The position numbers were made by a program, and so were the translations under genes. Positions 1 through 9,398 of a stretch of 64,000 nt of DNA are shown piece by piece. The stretch comes from Chrysophaeum taylorii (Eukaryota > Sar > Pelagophyceae > Pelagomonadales > Pelagomonadaceae), in the NCBI GenBank assembly GCA_029834535.1, contig JAQMWT010000673.1, forward strand, positions 1 to 64,000. The letters are read 5' to 3'. How positions within the stretch are numbered: position 1 is the first letter of the stretch; every line of letters starts with the position of its first letter. Under the pieces are notes generated by a model. It saw only the letters and a program-made list of their open reading frames with translations, was not told where the DNA came from and ran no database searches.

Positions 1-1754
1 CCATGTGATTCATACTGTTATCCGATCGCGTATACAACATCTTAACAACTACGCATCATCCTCTGATGATACAGAACCGCTATCACTCCGGAATGTAATG
101 TTCGGCCACGCTTATGTTCAGGCAGAACAATAAGGCTTCCCGGACCCCTTTTCTTTAACGTTGACCGAAACGTCGTTAAACTACTCACACTCCACGCTAG
201 ACGCTATTCTGGAGATATCTTCGCCACCGTTACCTACGCCTTCTGCTTCGCTTGCTGATTCCGACTTCTTGTGCCAACAAGTCGACCAACTCCAGGAAAC
301 ACCTCCCTGGAGAACCGGCTCTTCCCTCCTACAGCCAACACCCACGTGTTACTTATACACTGTACAAGATCATAGAGCTGTTGTCTCGCTTAATACTCAC
401 CGCTCATGATCAACATGCTACCAACTACTCCTCCCCGGACGATCACTTCCTTCATCTACGTGACAAGTTGTTCTCATGCTTCAGAGCATTCCGTCCGCTC
501 TCATGTGAATCTGAAGACTCTTCTATCTTCGTTCTTCGTTCGCCAAGTCCAACCTTTTTTTTTTGGAAAACCAACTGGACACCTTTCAACTAGATTCTCT
601 ATCGCCATCCATACTGAATGCTCTACTTGCACTCACCCTTCTCTTGGCACCACATCGTTCAGCTATTGGTGTTCACCACCTTACAGCAGAAGCTGACGAT
701 GATTAACAACCTAACTCACTGTCTGTTGTATCTGTGTTTCTTAATGTTCTGTTCAAAAGGGTCAAATCGACTCTCAGCTCCACCAAGTCCAAGTCCAAGT
801 CCTAAGACCCTTCTACACTCTTGATGCTTCGTATGTGACCTCTGTGACCATCAAGACTGTATTCCTTCCTTTTTTTTTCTTTTTCTCTTCATCATCATCT
901 TTCTCAAGAGATGCTCTACAGTCGCACCTTGCGCTTAAGACATCTCGAGGGGGTGCAGAGAAATCTGCTGCCTCTTACCCTTATCCGTCCGTCGAAAACA
1001 TGATCTCTTCCTTACCCTTCTTCTTCCTTTCTACACAATAAAATAGTCCTCTGATTTGCGCCTACGCTCATCATCATGGTCTAGCGCGTCCCGAGGTATG
1101 TAGCACTATACACTTAACCTTTCTCGTGTAGTTCTAGATGCCGCCTGTCGTGTTCTGAGGATATAGGGAACATAACCTTCATTCCCCGAATTAACCTTTC
1201 CAGACGTACACGATGAGACGGGATGGTTTCCCAGGTGACTTACCACTGCTTGCTAAATGCTCTGCATTCCGTTCACATGGAACTTCATTTAGCCACGCCA
1301 TAGTCGTTATGCTAAGGGTGCGTAAAAGGCACGCCCGGGTTGCAGAAAGTGCACCGGCGACACTGCGAGCACCCATCATCCGTCGTTGTTAGTCATGAGG
1401 GAGTGCGGTGGTGCGCTCAAGGGGGTTGTTCGTAGTTTGGGAATGTGTGGCGACTTTGTCCAAACGTACTCAGTGGGTGGTGTGCCTAGATGGCGGATGC
1501 GCCCTGAGGCCTAATCGGGGTCATACCGAGCCGTAGGAGGGGGGTACTGTAGTCGACGAAATGTCTTGATTCTGTACCGTTCCCGTTCGCAGCGAATATC
1601 GGGCGGGATTTTTTTCCAGTTTTTCTACAGCGAATCGGGCGGGATTTTTTTCTAGTTTTTCTAGGTGTTTGTAGGTGCTACAAGGTGTGTGTAGTGTAGT
1701 GCTTTTCTTTGACACTATGACGACGCAAGGTTGCTTTTTTTTCTGCCATGAAAG
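1..1754. other. AT-richer intergenic stretch, no gene recognised
   Basis: Only short overlapping open frames are present, none longer than about 115 codons and none resembling a known family. Base composition is clearly less GC-rich than the genes that follow. The last 170 bases hold a short direct duplication (listed separately) and the presumed promoter of the gene starting at 1755. I see no RNA gene here. Confidence 0.5.
1590..1668. repeat. Two-copy direct repeat of about 38 bp
   Basis: Two near-identical units, each holding CGGGCGGGATTTTTTT followed by a T-rich tail and TTTTTCTA, lie end to end about 90-165 bp upstream of the C2-PPPDE gene. On the opposite strand the core reads AAAATCCCGCCCG, which resembles an E2F-type site (TTTSSCGC class). 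That function is inference from the motif alone. Confidence 0.6.
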
Positions 1755-3221
1755 ATGAGCTCTCTTCTGTCTCTTGACCAGATATCGAGGTTCTCATTCT
1801 CGGCCGAGACGATGAGTTCGCGGCGGCGGTCCGAGATTCCGTCGTCTCTCCCGCGACGACGACTCGATCTGCGGGTTTTGCGCGGACGCGTACTCGTGTC
1901 GAAGGACGCGAACTTGGTGACGGCGGCGGCGTCGGCCCCGTACTGCCAGGTGGTGCTCGACGACGAGGAAATCGGCGCGACGCCCGTCGTCCACGGGACA
2001 CCGGATCCGGTGTGGACTTGGGGTAACGCGTTCGACAACCTGGACGTTTCGCCGGCGAGCGTCATCACGGTGCGGGTGGCCGACCGCGACGTGATCAGCG
2101 CCGACCAGCCGATGGGCGAGGTGCGGATCGTGGTCGGTGACTGGATCGCCGAGCGCGCGGGCAGGGACCAGCCCCCGAGTCCCAACACGTGGAGAGACGT
2201 CGAGCCGACGAACGGGGGCGCGCGCTCGGGCGAGCTGGAACTGAGGTTGGTGCTCGACACGGAGAAGGTTAGGCCGCACGGCGAGTGCGGCGCCGGCGAT
2301 CCGCGCAAGGTGTTGCGCGACGACGGCGCCAAGCCGCCCTCGATGAAGAGGCTGACGACGGCCGCGTTGCCGGACGACGACGATCACCCGGCGTCGTTGG
2401 TCGAATTCGTCTGGGGCAAGTCTGAGCAGGCGGTGTGCGATCGCATTGCCAAGGCGACGACGCCCGTCTTTCTGCACGTCTACGACGTGGGCCACTCGTC
2501 GTGGATCGCCAACCTCAACCGCACCACCGAGGCTGTATTTGGCGGGGTGTTTCACGGCGGCTTGGAAGTCCACGGTCGCGAGTTCAGCTTTGGCGGCTGC
2601 CAGCAAGCCAAGAAGTGCGGCATATTTCCGTGCAGGCCGCGCAAGTGCGTGCTGCACACCTACCGCGAGACCATTTACCTCGGCGACTGCCAGCTCGGTC
2701 GCTCCCACGTCTCGAACATCCTACGCAACATGCGCGACGACTGGCCCGGCCGGACCTACGACATGCTCCGCAAGAACTGCTGCCATTTTTGCCGCGAGTT
2801 TGCGATCGAGCTGGGCGTCGGCGACATCATCCCAACCTGGACCAACCGCCTCGCCAACGTCGGCGCCGCCCTCACGGCGGCTCTCGGCGGCCCGAACGCC
2901 GTTACCGACGACCGAGCCGACGGCGAGGACCCGAGGTTCAACGACGATCAGATCGACGCCCAGGCCGCGGTCGAGAAAAAGAACAGCGAGGAAATCCAGG
3001 GCCACCTCCTCGAGCACGTCATGGCCGACCGTATCCAGATTATTGTTAGACAGCGGAGCGAACGCAGCAAGATGTTGTTACTAAAACGACAGGAGACGGC
3101 GGAGCAGCAGCAGTCCCCGTCCAATCCGCCTACCTCCCCAGAAACGACCGCGCACCCCGACAGAGCGACACCCGGGGGCGCGGCCACCGATGATCACCAC
3201 AACTACATACACCTCGTGTAA
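1755..3221 (+). CDS. C2 domain - PPPDE (DeSI-type) cysteine isopeptidase fusion
   Basis: A 488-residue intronless protein. Residues about 36-175 read as a C2 domain (LDLRVLRGRVL, then TPDPVWTWGN and VADRD), usually a Ca2+ or phospholipid binding module. Residues about 235-365 are a PPPDE/DUF862 papain-fold domain. It has the catalytic His region VFHGGLEVHGREFSFGG (compare GREYFFGG in DeSI proteins) and the Cys region YDMLRKNCCHFCREF. Family members are deSUMOylating or deubiquitinating isopeptidases, so the likely role is removal of SUMO or ubiquitin, possibly at membranes through the C2 domain. The C-terminus is polar and Gln/Pro rich. The first in-frame ATG is used; a second ATG at residue 20 is possible. 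Both catalytic residues appear present. The domain calls are firm, but the substrate is unknown. Confidence 0.82.
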   Translation: MSSLLSLDQISRFSFSAETMSSRRRSEIPSSLPRRRLDLRVLRGRVLVSKDANLVTAAASAPYCQVVLDDEEIGATPVVHGTPDPVWTWGNAFDNLDVSPASVITVRVADRDVISADQPMGEVRIVVGDWIAERAGRDQPPSPNTWRDVEPTNGGARSGELELRLVLDTEKVRPHGECGAGDPRKVLRDDGAKPPSMKRLTTAALPDDDDHPASLVEFVWGKSEQAVCDRIAKATTPVFLHVYDVGHSSWIANLNRTTEAVFGGVFHGGLEVHGREFSFGGCQQAKKCGIFPCRPRKCVLHTYRETIYLGDCQLGRSHVSNILRNMRDDWPGRTYDMLRKNCCHFCREFAIELGVGDIIPTWTNRLANVGAALTAALGGPNAVTDDRADGEDPRFNDDQIDAQAAVEKKNSEEIQGHLLEHVMADRIQIIVRQRSERSKMLLLKRQETAEQQQSPSNPPTSPETTAHPDRATPGGAATDDHHNYIHLV

Positions 3222-3316
3222 ATATATTATATCTGCGCCCGGCCGGACCCGGACCCGGACGGACGGGGGGAACGTATAGAAAGAAGTAGTAAAGTGTAGC
3301 CGATAATGGTGTAGTT

Positions 3317-3345
3317 TCACCGAGGTGTATGAGAGGACCCGTGAC

Positions 3346-3379
<34 letters not shown>

Positions 3380-3928
3380 GGGCTCGTCGGAGGCGCCGTC
3401 GGCGGCGACCACGGACTGGACGATCGCGTGGAGGTCGAAGACCGAGGGCGAATCGTCGTCGATCATGTCCTCGGGCATGCCCTGGTGGTCGCGAAGGGTC
3501 TCGTGAAGGTCCAAGACTGAGCGGAGCTCGGACTCGGAGTAGCCCTTAAAAAAGTCGACGGGGTTTCGCGTTGGCGGTGGCGGCGGCGAGGGGACGAGGC
3601 GGTCTCGGAGGCGGGTCGCGCACGCGTAGATGTGATGGACCCGCGCGTCCGAGGCGACGTCGGCGAAAACTTTTGTTTGGCGCTCCGGCCCCGTCATGGC
3701 GTCGGCCCCAAAGATCGCGGGGACCTCGTCGACGACGACGCGCGCGTTGGGTCCGCGGTCGCACTGGTCGAGGCACCCGACCTCCACCACCTCCATGTCC
3801 GTCGCCGCGCGGCGAAAGCTTTGCAGGGCGGCCGCGCAGCAGTTGGGTCCGTTGCAGACCTCGATCCGCATCTCCAAGGCCGCGGTCGCCGCCGCGGCGA
3901 GGAGCCAGCCGGGGTTGTTCAAATTCAT
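3317..3928 (-). CDS. Thioredoxin-like [2Fe-2S] ferredoxin-domain protein
   Basis: A 203-residue protein. The N-terminal half has the spacing of thioredoxin-like [2Fe-2S] proteins: EVCNGPNCCAAAL (C25 and C30/31), then VGCLDQCDRGPNARVVV (C52, C56). These four cysteines would bind a [2Fe-2S] cluster, and the GPN..V.V region matches the family. Beyond residue 115 it is family-unrelated and ends in a poly-Asn run encoded by a (GTT)n tract at about 3350-3380 on the plus strand. It is transcribed divergently from the importin-like gene, with only 63 bp between the two start codons. The region after residue 80 is hydrophilic, so a soluble protein is likely. The electron-transfer partner is unknown. 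Confidence 0.72.
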
Positions 3929-3991
3929 TATTTCCCCCGGTCAAACTTGATTCTCTCTCTATTCGTTTCGGAGGCGAGAGAAGAGAAGAAT

Positions 3992-6900
3992 ATGGAGGGA
4001 GAAGTGTTGCGAACGTTGGAGATGTGCGTCCACCACGGGTGCAGCGCCGAGGAACGTCGCGAGGCCGAGGCGCGGCTCGCGGGGTGGGAGAACGAGGGCG
4101 GATTCTGGATCGCGCTGGTGTGGCCGTGCGAACGCGTCGCGATCGCCGGGGAGGTCTTGTGCAGCGACGCGGCGCGGCTGTTGGGGGCCGTGGTCGCGAA
4201 GAACGCGGTCGCGCGGGCTGTGCAGCGCGACCGCAGGAAGGAGGGCGTGCGGTGGTCGTCCTCGGACCCGGCGGAAAAGGAGGTGCTCGAGCGAGCGTGC
4301 GCGCACGGCGCGTTGCTCGAGTCGAACGACGCGGTCGCGACGCAGCTCGCGCTGTTGCTGGCGACGATCTGCCGCGCCGAGGCGCGGAGCGAGGACGACT
4401 CGCTCGGGGCGGCGCCCAAGATCATGGCGAGCCTCGCGGCCTTCGCGACGGGCGTCTCGGCCGGCGACGCTCGTTCTCCAAACCTCGCGGCGCTCGCGGC
4501 AGAGGCGAGACCGTGGGTCGCGACGAGCGGCGCGGCCCTCGCGGCGGCGGCGCGGGTGCCCGGCGTCGTCGCCGTGCGGCGCGCGCTCCGGTGCCTCAAG
4601 CACTGCGTCCGGAGCTGCGTCGACGAGGCCCGCGAGCTCGAGACGACGCCCTCGGCGGCCGTGTTAAGCGCGTTCGCGGCGAACAAGGCCGCGCGCCCGT
4701 CGTCGAGCGCAGAGATCGAGGACGAGTACCACGGCGGCGGGGTTATTGTGGTGTCGTCGCTCGCCGTGCGCGAGCAGGTTTTCATCCGCGCGCGCGAGAC
4801 GCTCAACAAAGCGCAGACGAAGCGCGAGCGACGCATGAGCGCGCTCGCCGCCTCGGCCGCGATGCTCTCGACGGTCGCGAGTCGCGCGTGGATCGCGACC
4901 GCGCGCGAGGTCGCGAGTCTCCACCACCGCGAAGATGTCGACCCCCAGGAGGAGCGGCGCCGGAAAAGAATCGAGGACGAGACGCTCGTCGCGTGCAGGT
5001 GGCTCCGGTGCCTCGAGGCCCTCGTCTCGGGCACGCGGTCTCTCGCCGAGGTCGCGCGACGGTATTCCTCCCTCGCCGCGACGAGGCCCCCCGAGGGCGG
5101 CGGCGGGACCACCACTGCGGCGGCGGCGGCGGTCCCGACGCTCCTGTCGTCGCCGGAGGCCGTGTTGCTGCCCGCGCTCGGCGGTACCTCGGCGCCGCTC
5201 GTCGAGGCGCTGGCCGACGTCGCGCGGTCGGCGGGCGACGCGAAGCTCGCGAGACTGGCGAGCGATACGCTCCGCGCGCTCGTCGAGGCGCGGTGTGTCG
5301 CCGAGAGCGCGGCGACGACGGCCGCGATGACCATCGCCTCGACGTTTGTCGACGACGAGGCCTTTTCGAGGCGCCTCGATCGCGCCCCGGAGCGCGCCGT
5401 CGCGGCCATGCGTTGCCTCGGGAAGCTCGCGCTCGAGGACTACGACGACGACGGCGGCGGCGGCGGATCCTCGAGGGGGCGCTCGAACATCTCCGAAGAG
5501 GACGCCATGGCGGCCGACGAGTCCCACCACCACCACCACCACCACTACAGGGATCCGATGGACATGCTGTGCGACAGCGCGACGAGCCTCGAGATTTCGG
5601 AATCGTCGAGACGAAGAACGTCGAGCGGCGGCGGCGAGGCCGCGGGGGGGCGCGCGGAAATCGAGGCGATCGACCCGGTCGACCAGCGCGCCGCGCCGGC
5701 GCTGATCGAGACCGTGCTGAACGAGACGGGGTTCGTCGAGGCTCTGATCAAGCGATACTTCGCGCTGAGCCCCGCCGAGCTCGGCGCGTGCGCGTCGGGC
5801 GAGAGCGAGCGGCTCTACGCGCGCGAGTGCCGCGCCGTAGGATCTTCGGCGTCGGCGTCGTGGAACGCGTCGGCGTCGCTCTTCGCGTCGTGTTCGTCGC
5901 GGCGACTGACGCGCGAGGCGCCGAGCCTCGCCGACGAGGACGCCGTCGAGGACCCGTGGAACGACGCGCGACGGTTGGTCGAGGAGGCCCGGCCGACGGC
6001 CGAGGCGCTCGTCGTCTCGCTCTGCGTGCGCGCGCCAAACATCGTCTCGCGCGCCGTCCTCGGCGCCTGCGAGGCGCACTTCGAGGCCGACAACGTCGTA
6101 GTGATCGACGCGTGCTACCGCGCGATCGGCCTCGTCGCGCCCCTGCTGCCGTCGCGGGGCGAGCGCGCCTTGGTCAACTTTGGCGACCTCTGGCGCTCGC
6201 GCCTCGAGCCGGCGCTTTCTTCGGCGCCGCCTCGGGTCGCGGCCGACGCGCGCGTCGCGGACGCGATCCTCCGCGCGCGGTGCCTCTGGCTCGTCTCGCG
6301 CTTCCGCCGCGCGATCTTCGACGAGACCCTTGCGACGGACGACGGCCGCGCGACGACCGCTCCCGTCGAGGTCAGCCTCCTCGCGTCCGTGCTCCCCGCG
6401 ATTCTCCACCACGCCAACCCCGCGGCCTTTCCCGACGCCCGCCTCGCGCTCAGCGCGATCGACGCGCACTGCTCGATCCTCGAGACGACCGTCGAGCGCC
6501 ACCGCGCGGGCTCCCTCTACGCGCGCCGTCTCGCGCGCGAGAACGCGCGCCGCGAGGAGGAGGCGCGCCGCGACGAGGAAGACGGCGTTGCGTTCTTCGC
6601 GCCGAAAGACGCGGCGACCACCCTGTCGGAGGGCAACGGCGCCCGGGCGCTGACGACCGTGTGGCGCGCGATCGCCATGGTCCGCGCGGCCTGCGCGTCG
6701 ATCGCCGGGCGCGCGGTGGCCGTCGCCCGCGAGGCGAGGACGCCCGAAGGCGCCCTCCGGTGCCTCCAGTGCGTCGCGCTCTGCGTCGAGGCCGCGAGCC
6801 TCGAGGACTTCTCGGGGCCGCGTCGAGACGACATCGACGACGCGGCCCTCGGCGAGCTCGTCGCGGCCCTCGGCGCCGTCGTCGCGAACGAACTCGTCCC

Positions 6901-8458
6901 CCTCGTCTGGGCCTTCGCCGCGCGGTCGTGCCACCAAGACGACGACGACGCCGGCCGCTACGCCGCATCCAAGATACGCGCCGCCGTGCTCTGCCTCTCG
7001 GCGAACGCGCTCAAGGCCGCGCGCCGGCGCGCGACGCCCGCGGCCGTCGACCCCCTCCGCCGCGCGGCCGTCGCCCTCGTCCGCGCCGTCGCCGACCTCG
7101 ACGGCGACCAGACGCCCCTTCTCGACGACGCCTTCGCCCTCTGGCTCGAAGCCCTCCGCGCGACGCCCCCCGGCGCCGACGAGACCCTCGACGCCGAGTT
7201 CGACCTCGTTTTCGCGCGCTACGTCTCCTCCCCGAGCGCTTTCGTGGCCGTCGGCCCGGGCCTCTCGCTCGTCGACGCGAGCCTTCGCCTCGCCCCCGCC
7301 GCGACGACGGCCCCGCCCGCCGACACCCTCGACGCCCACGCCCTCGCCGCCCTCGACGAGGCCCTCACGGCCCCCTTCCTCGCGATCGTCCAGGGTTACC
7401 TGTTGCGCGCGGGAGGCCGCGATTCGGGCCTCGTCGCCGCCTCCTCGGCCCTCGCGCTCTGCGGCATTTCCAAGCTGGACGCGCTCGAGATACGCGTCGA
7501 AGACGATTTTTATCAAAGCTATGCCGCGAGGAGCGAAAACCTGCCGGATGATTGCCCGAACCTCGAAGTCGAGGTGGCCGCCGTCCTCGCGGCCTTCGTC
7601 GTCGCCGAGCTCGTCTTGCAGACGGCCGGCCGCCAAGCCCTCGTTTCCTGCGAACCCCTGAAGCGCGCCGTGCGCCTCGCGTCCGTCTTCCCCGCCGACT
7701 GCCAACCGACGGCCGCGCCCCTCGTCGACGGCGTCCTGCGACCAACCGCCGGACCTCGCGTCAACGCGCGCTACGAATCGCGCTTCGTCGACGCCCGCGT
7801 CACCCTCGTCTCGAGGGCCATCCTCCAAGCCCGCGGCGACGCATTCCTCGCCTGCGGCGTCGCGGCCGCCGCAAACGACCAAGACGACGACGACGCTTCG
7901 GACCTCGTGCGAACGGCCCTCGCGAACATCTTCGAGCTCGCCGCGCGCCGAACGCTCGACGATCTCGCCGTCGTCGCATCATCGCGCGGCGCGGCCCCGC
8001 CCCCCCGCCGCGTCGTCGCCGCCTCGCTCGCCGCCGCCGCGGCCCTCGCCGACGACCGCTCGGCAAACGCCGCCTGGGCCTCGCTCCCCGCCATCCTTCG
8101 CCTCTGGGCCCGCGCGCTTTTCGAGCTTCGCCGCGCCGCCGACAGATGTCCCCCGATAGATCTCGCCCGACGTCGAATGCACGACGCCCTCAGAGAGTGG
8201 AAGCTCCCGCTTTCCGAGACCGAGTACGACGAGCCCGATCCGACCGTCGACTCCCCGCAAGTCCTCGACTCTATTGCGACCGCCGCGCGCCGCCTGCAGC
8301 GCGACGACATCATCCACACCGCTTCTCTCGTCGACGCCGCGAAGCACGCGCTTTCAAGAGCCGCCCCGACCAGGGGCGGACCCCAGGCTATCCAGGCCGC
8401 GGCAGACCAGGTCAATCCCCCGGATCTTCGAAATATTCTCGTCCAGCTCCTATCCTAG
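3992..8458 (+). CDS. Importin-beta superfamily karyopherin (importin-11-like)
   Basis: A 1488-residue, Ala/Arg/Glu-rich, almost wholly helical protein. The N-terminus (AEARLAGWENEGGFW..., AGEVLCSDAARLLGAVVAKNAVARAV) matches the importin N-terminal Ran-binding domain pattern, in which a helix ending 'L..WE..pgF' is followed by 'lAa...KN.v'. The rest looks like HEAT-type helical repeats interrupted by low-complexity loops, including a His run near residue 510 and Gly/Asp runs. Importin-11 is about 975 residues, so this is an expanded member. It would act in Ran-dependent nuclear transport; the cargo is unknown. The start at 3992 (MEGEVLRTL) was preferred over open frame further upstream because that upstream part overlaps the divergent Fe-S gene. 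The family is fairly likely, the subfamily uncertain. Confidence 0.6.
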   Translation: MEGEVLRTLEMCVHHGCSAEERREAEARLAGWENEGGFWIALVWPCERVAIAGEVLCSDAARLLGAVVAKNAVARAVQRDRRKEGVRWSSSDPAEKEVLERACAHGALLESNDAVATQLALLLATICRAEARSEDDSLGAAPKIMASLAAFATGVSAGDARSPNLAALAAEARPWVATSGAALAAAARVPGVVAVRRALRCLKHCVRSCVDEARELETTPSAAVLSAFAANKAARPSSSAEIEDEYHGGGVIVVSSLAVREQVFIRARETLNKAQTKRERRMSALAASAAMLSTVASRAWIATAREVASLHHREDVDPQEERRRKRIEDETLVACRWLRCLEALVSGTRSLAEVARRYSSLAATRPPEGGGGTTTAAAAAVPTLLSSPEAVLLPALGGTSAPLVEALADVARSAGDAKLARLASDTLRALVEARCVAESAATTAAMTIASTFVDDEAFSRRLDRAPERAVAAMRCLGKLALEDYDDDGGGGGSSRGRSNISEEDAMAADESHHHHHHHYRDPMDMLCDSATSLEISESSRRRTSSGGGEAAGGRAEIEAIDPVDQRAAPALIETVLNETGFVEALIKRYFALSPAELGACASGESERLYARECRAVGSSASASWNASASLFASCSSRRLTREAPSLADEDAVEDPWNDARRLVEEARPTAEALVVSLCVRAPNIVSRAVLGACEAHFEADNVVVIDACYRAIGLVAPLLPSRGERALVNFGDLWRSRLEPALSSAPPRVAADARVADAILRARCLWLVSRFRRAIFDETLATDDGRATTAPVEVSLLASVLPAILHHANPAAFPDARLALSAIDAHCSILETTVERHRAGSLYARRLARENARREEEARRDEEDGVAFFAPKDAATTLSEGNGARALTTVWRAIAMVRAACASIAGRAVAVAREARTPEGALRCLQCVALCVEAASLEDFSGPRRDDIDDAALGELVAALGAVVANELVPLVWAFAARSCHQDDDDAGRYAASKIRAAVLCLSANALKAARRRATPAAVDPLRRAAVALVRAVADLDGDQTPLLDDAFALWLEALRATPPGADETLDAEFDLVFARYVSSPSAFVAVGPGLSLVDASLRLAPAATTAPPADTLDAHALAALDEALTAPFLAIVQGYLLRAGGRDSGLVAASSALALCGISKLDALEIRVEDDFYQSYAARSENLPDDCPNLEVEVAAVLAAFVVAELVLQTAGRQALVSCEPLKRAVRLASVFPADCQPTAAPLVDGVLRPTAGPRVNARYESRFVDARVTLVSRAILQARGDAFLACGVAAAANDQDDDDASDLVRTALANIFELAARRTLDDLAVVASSRGAAPPPRRVVAASLAAAAALADDRSANAAWASLPAILRLWARALFELRRAADRCPPIDLARRRMHDALREWKLPLSETEYDEPDPTVDSPQVLDSIATAARRLQRDDIIHTASLVDAAKHALSRAAPTRGGPQAIQAAADQVNPPDLRNILVQLLS

Positions 8459-9394
8459 ACCCCGCTCGCGCCCCTTTGAAAGGAAAGGAAAGGAAAGAGG
8501 GGGAGCACTACTTCTGCTTTCTATCCGCGGCGGATCGCGCGGTGGTGATGATTCCGCGACAAACAAGCGCGGGGTTTCCCCTCCTTCTCCTCCTCCTCCT
8601 CTTCATTTTCGTAGTCTTGCCCGCACGTCTTTTTTTTGCGACGAGAGATCGACCGACCGACCGACCGACCGACCGACCGACCGACCGACCGACCGACCGA
8701 CCGACCGACCGACCGACCGACCGACCGACCGACCGACCGACCGACCGACCGACCGACCGACCGACCGACCGACCGACCGACCGACCGACCGCCCGACCGA
8801 CCGACCGACCGACCGACCGACCGACCGACCGACCGACCGACCGACCGACCGACCGACCGACCGACCGACCGACCGACCGACCGACCGACCGACCGACCGA
8901 CCGACCGACCGACCGACCGACCGACCGACCGACCGACCGACCGATCTTATCCGGGCGCCGCTTTGCCATCATCCCCGGTCGTGCCGTCAGAGGAACTTTC
9001 CTGCGTTTGATTATTATTCGCACCACTCAGGCGCGTGCCAGCCAGCCAGGCAGCCAGACAGCCTCCTCACGAGGTTTAGTTCGTCGGCCCGCGCAACGAT
9101 GCTTCTCCTTCTGCTGCTGCTGCTGCTTCTTCTTCTGATTGTTGTGGGCGCGTGTCGGCGGCACCTTTTGTTATTCTTTGGGCGCTCGTTTCAAGTAACC
9201 CGCCGCCGAGCTCCGCCGCGTACCCCTCCCTCCTTACATCGAGCGAGCGAGCGAGCGAGCTTGCTTGACCCTATTACCATCAACGGATGTCAAATCCAAT
9301 TTCTTAAAAAGAAAAATAATCTTACGTCGTAAATCTTAAAAAAAAAACAAACGAAAAATCCAAAAAAAAAGCCTTAATTAATCACGATGACGTC
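8459..9394. other. Intergenic spacer dominated by simple repeats
   Basis: Between the importin-like and CFAP99 stop/start there is a roughly 296-bp GACC microsatellite (listed separately), a short CTG/CTT tract near 9105-9140, a GAGC tract at about 9240-9260, and an A-rich stretch at 9300-9380. The (GACC)n open frames encode only PTDR/SVGR repeats and are not supported as genes. Confidence 0.7.
8649..8944. repeat. (GACC)n tetranucleotide microsatellite, about 74 units
   Basis: An almost perfect head-to-tail GACC array, with a single visible unit change at 8792 (GCCC for GACC). The same tetranucleotide recurs as a short tract at about 15086-15112 in the Rab18/EF-hand convergent spacer. Such a long, nearly pure array is likely length-variable between individuals. 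Confidence 0.95.
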
Positions 9395-9398
9395 ATGA
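9387..9398 (+). promoter_or_regulatory. ATGACGTCAT palindrome containing a 3-codon uORF that overlaps the CFAP99 start
   Basis: ATGACGTCAT (9387-9396) is a perfect palindrome and a bZIP/CRE-type core. Read as mRNA it gives ATG ACG TCA TGA (9387-9398), a three-codon upstream ORF whose end overlaps the CFAP99 start ATG at 9395. Whether it acts in DNA binding, translation control, or neither cannot be told from sequence. Confidence 0.45.

Noticed and set aside
4664-7882. Very long open frame (over 1000 codons) antisense to the importin-like gene
   Set aside because: High GC with strong third-position bias keeps the opposite strand open. The product is Arg/Glu/Gly-rich with no domain, while the plus strand has recognisable importin features.
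8552-9138. Open frames through the GACC array encoding PTDR or SVGR repeats
   Set aside because: Pure microsatellite translation; all frames are open because the 12-nt period contains no stop.
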